A stretch of DNA of 64,000 bases from Thalassospira lohafexi (GTDB lineage Bacteria; Pseudomonadota; Alphaproteobacteria; Rhodospirillales; Thalassospiraceae): NCBI RefSeq assembly GCF_002844275.1, contig NZ_NXGX01000004.1, positions 496,001 through 560,000 on the forward strand. The letters are read 5' to 3'. Positions 54,074 through 63,096 of the stretch are shown here, piece after piece. The position numbers and the translations under genes were made by a program. Positions within the stretch are counted from its first letter, which is position 1; each line of letters starts with the position of its first letter. Below the pieces are notes generated by a model. That model was given only the letters and a program-made list of their open reading frames with translations, had not been told where the DNA came from and did not search any database.

Positions 54074-54721
54074 ATGACGAGATCATCTGATACCCGTGCC
54101 ATACCAAAGACCGCCGCCCTGATCCTTGCGGGCGGCGAAGGGCGGCGCATGGGCGGTAATAAACCGTTTCGCGAAGTGGGCGGCATGACATTGCTGGCGC
54201 GCGTGATCAAAGCAGCACGGACCCAATGCGATCATGTGATGATTTCGTCAAACGAAGATACCGCGATCTTTGCCGAAAATGACGTGCCCGTGGTGCGGGA
54301 TCTTCCCAAAGCCGGGCAGGGACCGTTGGGCGGCGTTCTGGGCGGGCTGGATGCGTTGCCGGGCGACATTGACTGGCTTGTGAGTTTTCCAGTCGATTGC
54401 CCGATTGTGCCCGATGATATGGTCGCGCAGCTGTTGAACGGTGCCCGAAATGCAGACGTCAAAGCCGCCTTTGCCAGTCACGCGGATCGGGATCATTATC
54501 TTTCAAGCATCTGGCATCGCGGCAGTGCGCCGGTTATTGCAAGGCAGCTTGCCGACGATAACCGCCGCGTTGGGGCGGCCTTGCGGGTGATGGATGCAGC
54601 AAAGGTTACGTTTCCTGTTTCCGACGGGGTACTTGAGCCCTTTACCAATGTTAATTCGCCAGAGGATTTGAACGCACTTCATAAAATGCTGTCTGGCTTT
54701 GTCGGCGGCAAGGGGGGCTAA
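54074..54721 (+). CDS. mobA: molybdenum cofactor guanylyltransferase
   Basis: The 215-residue protein has the nucleotidyltransferase signature ALILAGGEGRRMGGNKPF, followed by MISSNEDTAIF, DLPKAGQGPLGGVLGGLDAL and the metal-binding PVDCPIVPDDMV. MobA attaches GMP to molybdopterin to make the guanine-dinucleotide cofactor. The ATG at 54074 is chosen over an upstream start at 54023 because it places the motif at the usual distance. No other molybdenum gene is in the window. Confidence 0.92.
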   Translation: MTRSSDTRAIPKTAALILAGGEGRRMGGNKPFREVGGMTLLARVIKAARTQCDHVMISSNEDTAIFAENDVPVVRDLPKAGQGPLGGVLGGLDALPGDIDWLVSFPVDCPIVPDDMVAQLLNGARNADVKAAFASHADRDHYLSSIWHRGSAPVIARQLADDNRRVGAALRVMDAAKVTFPVSDGVLEPFTNVNSPEDLNALHKMLSGFVGGKGG

Positions 54722-54917
54722 CCCTTCCCCCGGACGGCATTTGGGTGATGTTCTAGAAAATCAAAGTTCGAACAATATTATTGCACACCAAATGCAGGTT
54801 GCAGGTATGATTGGACTTGTTCATTTCTGGTGGTTCTCGTTTGGCTATGTTTTGCGCCGATCTGGCCACCTAAACACCGAATCTTCGTTATCAGATTCGA
54901 CATTCTAAGGGCTAAAG

Positions 54918-55844
54918 ATGCAATCGACGTTTGCAATATTCTCGCTCGCCTTTGTTGTGCTGGCAGTCGTTCTGACTTTCATGAGTGTCAAGATCGTGCC
55001 GCAGGGCTACGAAGTTACCGTCGAAAGACTGGGGCGCTATTTGCGCACGCTTGATCCCGGTATGCACGTTCTGGTCCCGATTATTGATCGGCTCGGACAG
55101 CGTATGAGCCTGATGGAACGGGTGCTCGACATTCCCAGTCAGGAAGTCATTTCCAAGGATAATGCGTCCGTTGCGGTTGATGGTGTCGTCTTCATCCGGG
55201 TGACCACCACCAAAGATGCGGCCTATAAAGTCGAACGGCTTGATTATGCGGTTCAGAATTTGGCAATGACCAATTTGCGCAGTGTGCTCGGCTCGATGGA
55301 ACTCGACGAGATGCTGTCAAACCGCGAAAAGATCAGCCTGTTGCTTTTGGCAGTTCTTGACGAAGCGACAAGCGATTGGGGTGTTAAAATCACCCGGGTT
55401 GAGATCAAGGACGTCAATCCGCCAGAAGATCTGACCGATGCCATGAACCGTCAGATGAAGGCAGAACGTGAGAAGCGCGCGCTTATCCTTGAAGCGGACG
55501 GTGAACGTGAAGCCAACATCAAACGCGCCGAAGGTGAAAAATCGGCTGCCATTCTGGCCGCCGAAGGCCGCATGGCCGCTGCCGAGCTGGATGCACGGGC
55601 CCGTGAACGTACGGCCGAGGCAGAAGCCAAAGCAACCGAAACGGTGTCCAAAGCCATCCGCGAAGGCGATGTTCAGGCGATCAATTACTTTGTTGCTCAG
55701 AAATATGTTGAGTCACTGGGCCAAATTGCATCAAGCCCCAATAGTAAACTTGTCTTCATGCCCCTTGATGCGTCAGGTGTCGTTGGATCGATTGGCGGTG
55801 TTGCCGAGTTGATCAAAACGATTTCGCAGACGGATAAAAGCTAA
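54918..55844 (+). CDS. SPFH/band 7 membrane protein (QmcA/stomatin-like)
   Basis: The 308-residue protein has one N-terminal membrane helix ([18 protein letters not shown]), then the SPFH domain ([67 protein letters not shown]) and an Ala/Glu-rich coiled coil ([18 protein letters not shown]). It assembles membrane microdomain scaffolds. The NfeD gene begins 21 bases after its stop, the usual stomatin/NfeD operon pairing in bacteria. Confidence 0.93.
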   Translation: MQSTFAIFSLAFVVLAVVLTFMSVKIVPQGYEVTVERLGRYLRTLDPGMHVLVPIIDRLGQRMSLMERVLDIPSQEVISKDNASVAVDGVVFIRVTTTKDAAYKVERLDYAVQNLAMTNLRSVLGSMELDEMLSNREKISLLLLAVLDEATSDWGVKITRVEIKDVNPPEDLTDAMNRQMKAEREKRALILEADGEREANIKRAEGEKSAAILAAEGRMAAAELDARARERTAEAEAKATETVSKAIREGDVQAINYFVAQKYVESLGQIASSPNSKLVFMPLDASGVVGSIGGVAELIKTISQTDKS

Positions 55845-55865
55845 CGTGACCTTGGGATCGCTGTA

Positions 55866-56336
55866 ATGGATTTGTTTGCTGATCTGAGTATCGAGTTTTG
55901 GCATTGGTGGATTTTGGCCTGCCTGATGCTCGTGCTTGAAATGGTGTTGCCCGGGATCATTTTCTTGTGGCTGTCCGTTGCGGCGGCGGCCGTGGGATTT
56001 GTCGTTTTGTTGGTTCCCGACATTTCGGTGGAACTGCAACTGATTGCGTTTGGCGTGTTTAGTGTGCTGTCGTTCGTGATCGGACGGCGGTTCTTTCGTC
56101 CCGGGATTTCCGGTGCGAACGAGCAAGATGTCAGTAGTGCCAGTTCTTCTCTGGTTGGTAAAACAACGGTCCTGACCGAAAAAACCACCAATGGCCGTGT
56201 GCGCCAAAGTGTCTATGGTTCAAGCTGGATCCTGAAATCAGAAGAAGACCTTGCCAAAGGACAGAAAGTCCGTGTGTGCGGCATCGAAGGCAGTACGCTT
56301 CTTATCGAGGCGGTCAAAGCCGACGCGCCAAGCTAG
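55866..56336 (+). CDS. NfeD-family membrane protein
   Basis: The 156-residue short NfeD has two or three membrane helices (WHWWILACLMLVLEMV, GIIFLWLSVAAAAVGFVVLL, LIAFGVFSVLSFVIG) and a C-terminal OB-like domain (LVGKTTVLTEKTTNGRVR, DLAKGQKVRVCGIEGSTLLIEA). It partners with the SPFH protein upstream. Its last codons and stop overlap the start of the second copy of the dispersed palindrome at 56333, which shows insertion or fixation at the very end of the gene. Confidence 0.92.
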   Translation: MDLFADLSIEFWHWWILACLMLVLEMVLPGIIFLWLSVAAAAVGFVVLLVPDISVELQLIAFGVFSVLSFVIGRRFFRPGISGANEQDVSSASSSLVGKTTVLTEKTTNGRVRQSVYGSSWILKSEEDLAKGQKVRVCGIEGSTLLIEAVKADAPS

Positions 56337-56379
56337 GGTCTGAACCCATTTCAAGCATTCAATTGGGTTCAGACCCTAG
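56333..56379. repeat. dispersed palindromic element, copy 2
   Basis: Perfect 15-bp arms ctagggtctgaaccc (56333-56347) and gggttcagaccctag (56365-56379) surround a 17-nt loop. Relative to copy 1 at 1754-1804, arm position 8 is c instead of t and the pairing base is g instead of a, preserving the pair; one loop base also differs. The left arm supplies the nfeD stop codon. Confidence 0.75.
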
Positions 56380-56438
56380 TCGCGTTTCTGGTAAATTAAA
56401 GGCTCCGATCTTGGGTGGGCGGGGCCTTCTTGATTTGG

Positions 56439-56654
56439 TTAGTTGACCGAACAGGCGCGCCACGGTGTCCAAGGCTTATAGCCGTCAAAGAACCGGGCCA
56501 GGAACTGATCAACCCGTTCGCGGTTGGCTGCGCGCTCCGTCGGTTCAAGGTCCTTATCATACTTCGAGCAGTTATTTTCGACCGCATCGATAAGGGACTT
56601 GGCTTCCTCGGTCAGAAACCACTTTGGCATGCGTAAATCAGCAGGATAAATCAT
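56439..56654 (-). CDS. small protein of unknown function
   Basis: The 71-residue frame (63 residues if started at the second ATG, 56630) is not recognised. Composition is protein-like, with an amphipathic charged stretch (EEAKSLIDAVENNCSKYDKD) and an aromatic C-terminal part (FFDGYKPWTPWRACSVN). No strong ribosome site is visible. It lies between the repeat after nfeD and an AT-rich gap, and could be a short real gene or the remnant of a longer one. Confidence 0.45.
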   Translation of the reverse strand: MIYPADLRMPKWFLTEEAKSLIDAVENNCSKYDKDLEPTERAANRERVDQFLARFFDGYKPWTPWRACSVN

Positions 56655-57326
56655 CTTATCAAGATTAAGTCATAGCTCTTTTGCCATCAAGAAGGCGCAG
56701 CCGGTGGTCCTGATAAAGTCAGCACCACCGGTAACAATAACCTTTATGTCATTCCTTTTATTTTAGACGTATCAAGGGTTGCCAATACGCAAAGACTACA
56801 CCGCTGTCTCCAATTTGGCTCCGATTTGTTAAATAATATGATCAGTCCATGCCTCATCTCATTTAGGCCTTAGGTGTAGGAAATTTCCGTAAGTTTGACT
56901 GCGCAATCGATAACGACTGCGTTATTATCTGTCGCAGCAAAACTTCAACGTTTGATGTGAACCGTCAGTGAGGTGGCAATGGCAATTGGGCTTTTGGTTG
57001 ATGCAAGCCAGGTTGGAATGAGAAGAGGCAGATGTGTTTTAAGAAGGAAATTTTGCATAAAATAAAAAATATTGAATTTCTCTAACAATTTCAAATGGTG
57101 TTTGCTGTGTGTTAAAGAAGGTCTGTTACAGAGAATTTGAATTTTTATCTTTCCTTTTGGACAATATTTGTTTTTTTGTGTACCTCAGCTTTTATGAATG
57201 TGGATCACGTTGGGCTTTCGTCTTCTGTCTGAAGTCATTCCCTGAATGGATATGTTTATCAATATAACTGCATGATAAAATTCATTTTTATATTTAATTA
57301 GTAATTATCGTGCGTAGAGGTTTGAA
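56655..57326. other. AT-rich intergenic stretch at the edge of the polysaccharide region
   Basis: From about 56740 the base composition becomes visibly AT-rich compared with preceding genes. It holds a hairpin at 56701-56731 and long A/T tracts near 57050-57180 and 57270-57300. No gene was supported. The promoter of the phosphoglycosyl transferase gene should lie near its right end. Confidence 0.5.
56701..56731. terminator. hairpin of unclear role
   Basis: ccggtggt and accaccgg pair, with an inner ctga/tcag stem and a taaag loop. T-rich sequence follows on +. No plus-strand gene ends just before it, so it could be a leftover terminator. Confidence 0.4.
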
Positions 57327-58787
57327 GTGAGAGATAAATTAAAAAGAGGTGATGTCGAATATGTATACGGAAGAAATAGATTATTTGTTCGAGATGTGAT
57401 GTCGATAGGAGATGTAATTGTTTTGTTTGTATCGGCATCAATTTCATCTTTTTTTCGGTTTGATAGTTTCATTATTCCCGAATTTTTGTATTTTCCCCTA
57501 TGTTTTGTTTCGTTATTTTACATTGCATTTATGGTTATAATGCAAGCCTATACAAAGCTGGACTTGAGTTTCCTTAGGTTTGGTATTGTTCGACTGACAA
57601 TATCATTGATATCTGCGTATGCCGTCTTCCTATCTCTATCTTATTTTACAAAATCGTCAGGTGACATTTCCCGGTTGTGGTTTGCGTATAATTTTGTTGC
57701 TTGCCTTGTTCTTTTTACATCATATCGATTGGTTTTTGGGTATGTTTTATATAAAACTGGCACCATCAAGAAGTTGCGTCCGGCATTTTCTGTTATCTAT
57801 AGCAAGTCATACAGGAATGTGATGGATGCAATTACTGCGGCGACAGATACACATCGTATCAATGTATTGAAATGCATTGAATTGCCGGATTTAAAGGCTG
57901 ATAGTCATTTTGAAGATCAACTTGAAGCTGAGATAGCTTTACTTCGCAAGTCCGTACCAGATGTGCTGATTCTCGCGCTTTCCAAAGAAGATCGCAGCAG
58001 GTTTTCAGCTTTTCTCCCCTTAATTTCCGCTATGCCATCAGAAATATTGGAATTTTCTACCCTAACGACAGATAACCTGAAATCTGAAAGAGGCACGATA
58101 AATATGAGTTCTGGACAACCAACTGAATGGGTCGTTGTCGCTGGATTGCCTCTTGTTCGAAGTGCAGAGCAACCTCTTTCTGGACGAGGGTGGTGGATCA
58201 AGAGACTTGAAGATATTATTTTGGGGGCGTTTTTAATCGTTCTGTTTTCGCCTGTTATGTTTGTTGCAGCCGTTGGGGTTAAGCTTTCAAGCCCTGGACC
58301 AATCCTCTATCGTCAACTGCGTCATGGCTTCAACGGTAAGGACATCCAAGTCCTTAAATTCCGGTCAATGTATACGGAATGTTGTGATCCCGTCACCTCA
58401 GGAGAGCTATCTCAAGTAAAAAGGGGGGATCCCCGCGTAACCCGATTTGGTTTGTTTCTTCGGCGCACAAGTTTGGACGAGTTGCCCCAACTTTTCAATG
58501 TCTTGAACGGGGAAATGTCACTTGTTGGACCTCGTCCACATGCGACTAATCAATATGCGCTTTACCAGGGAAAGGTTGATACCTATTTCTCGAGACATCG
58601 TGTCCGCCCAGGGATCACAGGGTGGGCGCAAGTTAATGGTTGGCGTGGAGAAACAGATACTGACGAAAAAATTCGGCAGAGGATTGCATGTGACCTTTAC
58701 TACATACGGCATTGGTCAATCTGGTTTGATATCCGTATTCTGTTTTTGACTCTACTGTCGGGATTCGCGAATAAAAACGCTTTTTGA
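57327..58787 (+). CDS. polyprenyl-phosphate sugar phosphotransferase (WcaJ/WbaP-type initiating enzyme)
   Basis: The 486-residue protein starts at GTG with agagg upstream. Four to five N-terminal membrane helices and a soluble middle domain precede a further helix at about 290-315. The C-terminal bacterial sugar transferase domain has [46 protein letters not shown] and [18 protein letters not shown]. It loads the first sugar phosphate onto undecaprenyl phosphate for polysaccharide assembly at the inner membrane. The gene is clearly more AT-rich than the genes before 56 kb, consistent with horizontal origin. Confidence 0.92.
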   Translation: MRDKLKRGDVEYVYGRNRLFVRDVMSIGDVIVLFVSASISSFFRFDSFIIPEFLYFPLCFVSLFYIAFMVIMQAYTKLDLSFLRFGIVRLTISLISAYAVFLSLSYFTKSSGDISRLWFAYNFVACLVLFTSYRLVFGYVLYKTGTIKKLRPAFSVIYSKSYRNVMDAITAATDTHRINVLKCIELPDLKADSHFEDQLEAEIALLRKSVPDVLILALSKEDRSRFSAFLPLISAMPSEILEFSTLTTDNLKSERGTINMSSGQPTEWVVVAGLPLVRSAEQPLSGRGWWIKRLEDIILGAFLIVLFSPVMFVAAVGVKLSSPGPILYRQLRHGFNGKDIQVLKFRSMYTECCDPVTSGELSQVKRGDPRVTRFGLFLRRTSLDELPQLFNVLNGEMSLVGPRPHATNQYALYQGKVDTYFSRHRVRPGITGWAQVNGWRGETDTDEKIRQRIACDLYYIRHWSIWFDIRILFLTLLSGFANKNAF

Positions 58788-59493
58788 TATTTTCTCTAAT
58801 GGTTTGGGCGCAATAAATCGTTCATGCCGTTCCAGTTTGAAGTGGCATCCCTGTATCATGTTTCAACCCATTGGTCTCGAACCTTGCTTTTCAAGCACGG
58901 CCTTTGGATATGTTGAACTTGGAGAAGGCCTGTCAAACGGTGGATGGCGGGGCTGCGGTTTTGGGAAAAACCGGACCAGAAACGGGCGATGGAATATACA
59001 GTTTCCAAGAAATGTCTTGAGAGTTCCGGGATGTTTACGGTGTGCCCGGGAGTTCTCTGATAATATCTGAAAGGACACGTTCCGGAAATGTTTGATATTT
59101 GCAAACGTTCTGTTGAGCATGGTGAGGTAGATGGGGCGTTTTCCGTCCCGGTCCTAAGTGAAACAGGGAATATAAAGTATCGACCTGCTGCCGCAGCAGC
59201 AGGGGGCGGTTGTGACGGGATCACATTTCTCTTCGCTAGGGTCGGGAAAGCATAATCTTGGAAGGTCGGTCTTTCGGCATTCCGTCTATGCGATGCTCTG
59301 TGGGTTGGACCATTTGAGATATAACCTGAAAAAATATGGCCGCATTTTCCTCAATCATGGGACATTAGAGAATAGCTCTATGGCTTGGAAAATTCGATCA
59401 ATAGAGACGAAATTTCGAAGAAATGCGTCTCAGTTCCGGCAAATCCTATAGGAAACTCATTGGGGCCTGTCTCGCTTCGTGACGCAGAAAAAA
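58788..59493. other. gene-poor stretch between polysaccharide genes
   Basis: No intact gene is supported. Short open frames on both strands (for example + 59212-59451) match no family I know. It contains cctgctgc-cgca-gcagcagg at 59184-59203 and a segment around 59020-59045 resembling one at 63760-63790 near the window end. It may be debris of deleted or mobile genes. Confidence 0.45.
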
Positions 59494-60708
59494 TTACGAA
59501 AACTGATTGATGGTTTTACGCAATATTTCAGCTTGTTGTTCGGCTTCACCCCAGTTCCAGTAGTTGGTTTTAAACTGGAAGATTTTTGGTTGCACCAATT
59601 CCGCGTTGGGGCATAAGCCAAGCGCAAAATTCTGATAGGTGCCGGTATATGCGGGATGGGTAATCGGGCAACCCTTTGCAAACATCGGTTCCAGATAGCT
59701 AAGCTTCCATGCTGCATAGACACCATCGCCCCCATGGGCAAGGAACGCGTCGCGGAATTGATGCCACGTCACATCCGGGTGTTCCAATTTGGCGACGAAA
59801 GTCCAGTAGCTGTTGGTGTAGTCTTCAGGGGTTTTCTGCGGTACGAACCAGTCACATCCCGAGATGGCCTCTTTAAACAGGAGGCCGACATCAACGCGGC
59901 GCTGCACCAATTCGTCGATCCGTTCAAGTTGGGCCAACACTACTGCGGCGCAGAGTTCCGGCATTCGGTAGTTGAAGCCTGTCGAAACGTGGCGGGAATA
60001 ATTGGGATCTTGAATATCGTTTTTTGTAATCTTCCCTTTGCGTGACCCAACACCTGCGTAACCCAAGCTGTTGAAGCGCCGGATATTGTTGGCGAGCGTT
60101 TCGTCGTTGGTGACGATCATACCACCTTCTCCCGCGGTCAGGTGCTTGGAGCTTTGGAAGCTAAAGCTCGACATGTGGCCGACGGTTCCCATTTTTCGAC
60201 CTTTATAAGTGTTGGTGATGGCTTCAGCATCGTCTTCTATCACCACAAGGTTATGGTCTTTGGCGATCTGCATGATGGCATCCATATCAGGCGACAGGCC
60301 ATAAAGGGCTACGGGAATAATCGCTTTGGTCCGCTCGGTGACCCGTTCGTGGATGCTTGCTGGATCGATTTGGAAGGTGTCTGGGTCGACATCCGCAAAA
60401 ACTGGCACGGCATGAGCCTGTAAAACGACAAAAGTCGTTGAGGACATGGTGAGAGGAGGGACGATCACTTCGTCTCCGGGGCCGACGCCAGCGGCCTCCA
60501 AGGCGGCATGCATCGTGCAGGTGCCGTTCATGAAGGAAATGCCGAATTCCATTCCAAGGTGTTCGGCGAAAGCTTTTTCGAGGCGGGTGCAGAATTCTGA
60601 CCCTTTCGATGTTTCAAACCCATAGTCCAGACATTGTAACAAATAGCTGCGTTCCAAGTCAGAGACGCGCTCAATGATGCGCTTTTTAGGGGCGGGATAG
60701 GAAAACAT
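59494..60708 (-). CDS. DegT/DnrJ/EryC1/StrS-family sugar aminotransferase
   Basis: The 404-residue PLP enzyme has SFMNGTCTMHAALEAAGVGPGDEV, the VPVFADVDPDTFQIDP segment, the cofactor-binding IEDDAEA and the PLP lysine K188 in SSFSFQSSKHLTAGEGG. Family members transfer an amino group to a nucleotide-linked keto sugar. It overlaps the stop of the SpsF-like gene by one base (TGATG), so both are translated as a unit. It probably makes an amino sugar for the surface polysaccharide; the specific sugar cannot be told. Confidence 0.92.
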   Translation of the reverse strand: MFSYPAPKKRIIERVSDLERSYLLQCLDYGFETSKGSEFCTRLEKAFAEHLGMEFGISFMNGTCTMHAALEAAGVGPGDEVIVPPLTMSSTTFVVLQAHAVPVFADVDPDTFQIDPASIHERVTERTKAIIPVALYGLSPDMDAIMQIAKDHNLVVIEDDAEAITNTYKGRKMGTVGHMSSFSFQSSKHLTAGEGGMIVTNDETLANNIRRFNSLGYAGVGSRKGKITKNDIQDPNYSRHVSTGFNYRMPELCAAVVLAQLERIDELVQRRVDVGLLFKEAISGCDWFVPQKTPEDYTNSYWTFVAKLEHPDVTWHQFRDAFLAHGGDGVYAAWKLSYLEPMFAKGCPITHPAYTGTYQNFALGLCPNAELVQPKIFQFKTNYWNWGEAEQQAEILRKTINQFS

Positions 60709-61478
60709 CAGTGATCACCTGTTTCTGTGCGGTAAAGGGCGGAGCGTGCAACCTGTGAATTCAAGGCGGCAATTTCCGGCTTTCTGTCTAACAGGCTGAG
60801 AATTTGATCTATGCGAGGCATGGGCTCATTGGGGAATTGCGCAAAAACGGCTTTAAAGAAAGCCATATCCATAGCGGTGTCCAAGGTCCAGCGGCACGCG
60901 GAAAGATCGGGCGTACCATGCAGGTTGTGACATCGGAATTTCTCCGGATGGTTGTACAAATAAGGTGTTACGTGCTCGCGCTCATCGGCGTCGTCGCATG
61001 CATCGTCGGCGGCGAGCAATGCCTTAATTGACAATATTTCGGTGTCTTGACCTTCAGGTAGCCAAGGGGGCTGATTATTGCTCACGTAATCCCAGCGCCC
61101 TCGTTCGGCCAGAAAGGTATCAATCGTTGCATCCATCACCGCCGGATCCTTCAGCGGGTCATCAGCGGTCAGGCGAACGACAGCACCGGCGTCTCTTTCC
61201 TTTTCTGGAATGATGGCCCGTACCGTTTGCGCATATCGGTTTAAAACATCATTTTTCGCGCCTCGAAAAACCAAAACGCCAGCTTTTTTCAGCCTTTGCT
61301 CAAGAATATCATCCGTGGCTGCAGTCGTTGTGGCGACAATGACCCGATCAATCAACCGGGCTGATTTGGCCCTGTCCACCAGATGCATAACGACCGGTTT
61401 TCCTGCGAGATCCATTAGGCTCTTGCCTGGGAGGCGTGTTGATCCCATGCGCGCCTGAATAATAGCAGTCACTGTCAA
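60708..61478 (-). CDS. SpsF-like cytidylyltransferase-family protein
   Basis: The 256-residue protein has the N-terminal IIQARMGSTRLPGKSLMDLAGKP motif of the CMP-sugar synthetase family, followed by RVIVATTTAATDD, the FRGAKNDVLNRY segment and VRLTADDPLKDP. SpsF-type proteins activate a sugar, often near nonulosonic-acid or spore-coat polysaccharide genes, though the exact product is often unproven. It is coupled to the aminotransferase gene downstream by a one-base overlap. Confidence 0.9.
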   Translation of the reverse strand: MTVTAIIQARMGSTRLPGKSLMDLAGKPVVMHLVDRAKSARLIDRVIVATTTAATDDILEQRLKKAGVLVFRGAKNDVLNRYAQTVRAIIPEKERDAGAVVRLTADDPLKDPAVMDATIDTFLAERGRWDYVSNNQPPWLPEGQDTEILSIKALLAADDACDDADEREHVTPYLYNHPEKFRCHNLHGTPDLSACRWTLDTAMDMAFFKAVFAQFPNEPMPRIDQILSLLDRKPEIAALNSQVARSALYRTETGDH

Positions 61479-61599
61479 TGTTGTTTTGCCTTTTATGCTT
61501 GTTCACAGTTGCAGGAGTTCGGCAAAGTACTCTTTTGGTATCTGGGATTCAATAAGAACCGGGTTGGCGTAGAGCCGATAAAACGACTGGCGGGGGCTG

Positions 61600-63093
61600 C
61601 TAGTTGCGATGTTGCCGGATCAAAATAGCGAGTGCAGCCCTGTCAACTGCTGGAAGGCCCCCGATCACAAGAAATACCGCAAAATAGCTAACCATCGCGG
61701 CAAAAACGGTCAATCCGAGTACCAAGATGTCTGTGGAGCCGATCGTTCCAGGTGTGTAGCCGGTTAAGCATAAGACAGCACTCATGACCAATGTTGCCAA
61801 AATCGAGCGGATCAGGCTCGACCAATGGAAAGAGATACTGAAGTGCTTGCGGACTTTATAGAGTGCATATGAAAACGCTATTCCATAGACGATGGCCGAG
61901 ACAGCTGCTGGGACGGTCACTGTGGGCCAAATTGAGAGAAATACTAAGTTTAAAGCGACATTCCCAACAATAGCTATAAGGTTCGCCGTAAAAATAACCG
62001 ATGTTTGACGAGTGACAAAGGCGACGCTCGAAAGAAGGATAATGATGCCATAGAACAGCATCCCTATCGCAATTAATGCTACCGCCCACCGCCCAGCAAA
62101 AGCCATTTCTGGTGTGGTGAGGGCTGCCACAACAGAAGGGCCGATAATCAGGGCGCCGACCATAAAGGGGATGGCGATGATTAAAAATAAACGTAGGGCG
62201 TTTGAAACGAGCTGTTCTGCTTGTTGATGTTTCTTATCGTCCCACAAGCGGCATAGCGGCGGGGGCAAAACGGAGCCTAAGACCTTGGGTAAAAAAGCAA
62301 GCAGGCCTGCCAAAGCATAGGATGACTGATATTGTCCCACCGCCGCCAAGGAGAGAAAAAGACCGATGAGGTATCTGTCGCCGAAGGCCACCAAAAAATC
62401 GACAATAAATTCGCCAGTCAGCGGAAGGCCCAAGCGCGCGTCTGTCCAAAAATTTCGCCAATTGCACTGAGGCCAACTTAGCCCTGTTTCACGGAAAACA
62501 CCAAGTACGAGTGTTGGCAGTGACAAAATCACGAGTGAGCTGCCTTGTAGCAGCAAAAGGGTGTCCAAACTGAGATCATGCCAAAACAAAACGACGCCGA
62601 TGATTGCGCCGATATGAATGTAGATTTGGCCCAAGGTCAGCAGATTATAGATGCCAAAACGCGACGTGTATCGATAGTAGTCAGTGGCCTTTTCTTGAAA
62701 CAATAATCCCAGCAGCCAGATGACCAGATACTCCGGGGAGAAGGGGATACTCTCTCCGAACATACCAAACAAGCCGGGGCTGCCAAAGTAGAGCAGGGTT
62801 GCAAAGGCAGCAGTTGAAAAAATCCGGAATGTGAGTGGCGGCATCAGCAATGCGCAACGCTGACGTCCTGTGTCTGTCGAAGGAAGTTCACGGCGGAACG
62901 TGTAATTGGTGCCGAATGATGAAATTCCACTAATAAATACAACGATCGATGAAAGAAGGACGTACGCACCAAAAACGGAATCGCCGGCTGTTTTGACGAT
63001 GATGGGCATGATGATCAGGCCACGGAAGCTGACCAAAAATTGGGTAAGGCCTCCAAGCAAAATTTGTTTTGCTATAGATCGACCAACCGACAT
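61600..63093 (-). CDS. Wzx-type polysaccharide flippase
   Basis: The protein is 497 residues from the ATG at 63093; an ATG one codon earlier lies too close to its aggagg site. It has about twelve to fourteen membrane segments. The N-terminus SIAKQILLGGLTQFLVSFRGLIIMPIIVK and the segment FGAYVLLSSIVVFISGISSFG fit the MATE/Wzx (PST) superfamily. It flips lipid-linked repeat units across the inner membrane. No polymerase (Wzy) or glycosyltransferase is seen, so the locus probably continues beyond the window. Confidence 0.9.
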   Translation of the reverse strand: MSVGRSIAKQILLGGLTQFLVSFRGLIIMPIIVKTAGDSVFGAYVLLSSIVVFISGISSFGTNYTFRRELPSTDTGRQRCALLMPPLTFRIFSTAAFATLLYFGSPGLFGMFGESIPFSPEYLVIWLLGLLFQEKATDYYRYTSRFGIYNLLTLGQIYIHIGAIIGVVLFWHDLSLDTLLLLQGSSLVILSLPTLVLGVFRETGLSWPQCNWRNFWTDARLGLPLTGEFIVDFLVAFGDRYLIGLFLSLAAVGQYQSSYALAGLLAFLPKVLGSVLPPPLCRLWDDKKHQQAEQLVSNALRLFLIIAIPFMVGALIIGPSVVAALTTPEMAFAGRWAVALIAIGMLFYGIIILLSSVAFVTRQTSVIFTANLIAIVGNVALNLVFLSIWPTVTVPAAVSAIVYGIAFSYALYKVRKHFSISFHWSSLIRSILATLVMSAVLCLTGYTPGTIGSTDILVLGLTVFAAMVSYFAVFLVIGGLPAVDRAALAILIRQHRN

Positions 63094-63096
63094 CAT

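Noticed and set aside
59212-59451. Plus-strand open frame of 79 codons in the polysaccharide gap
   Set aside because: No family match, no convincing ribosome site, and located in sequence that looks decayed; cannot be told from chance.
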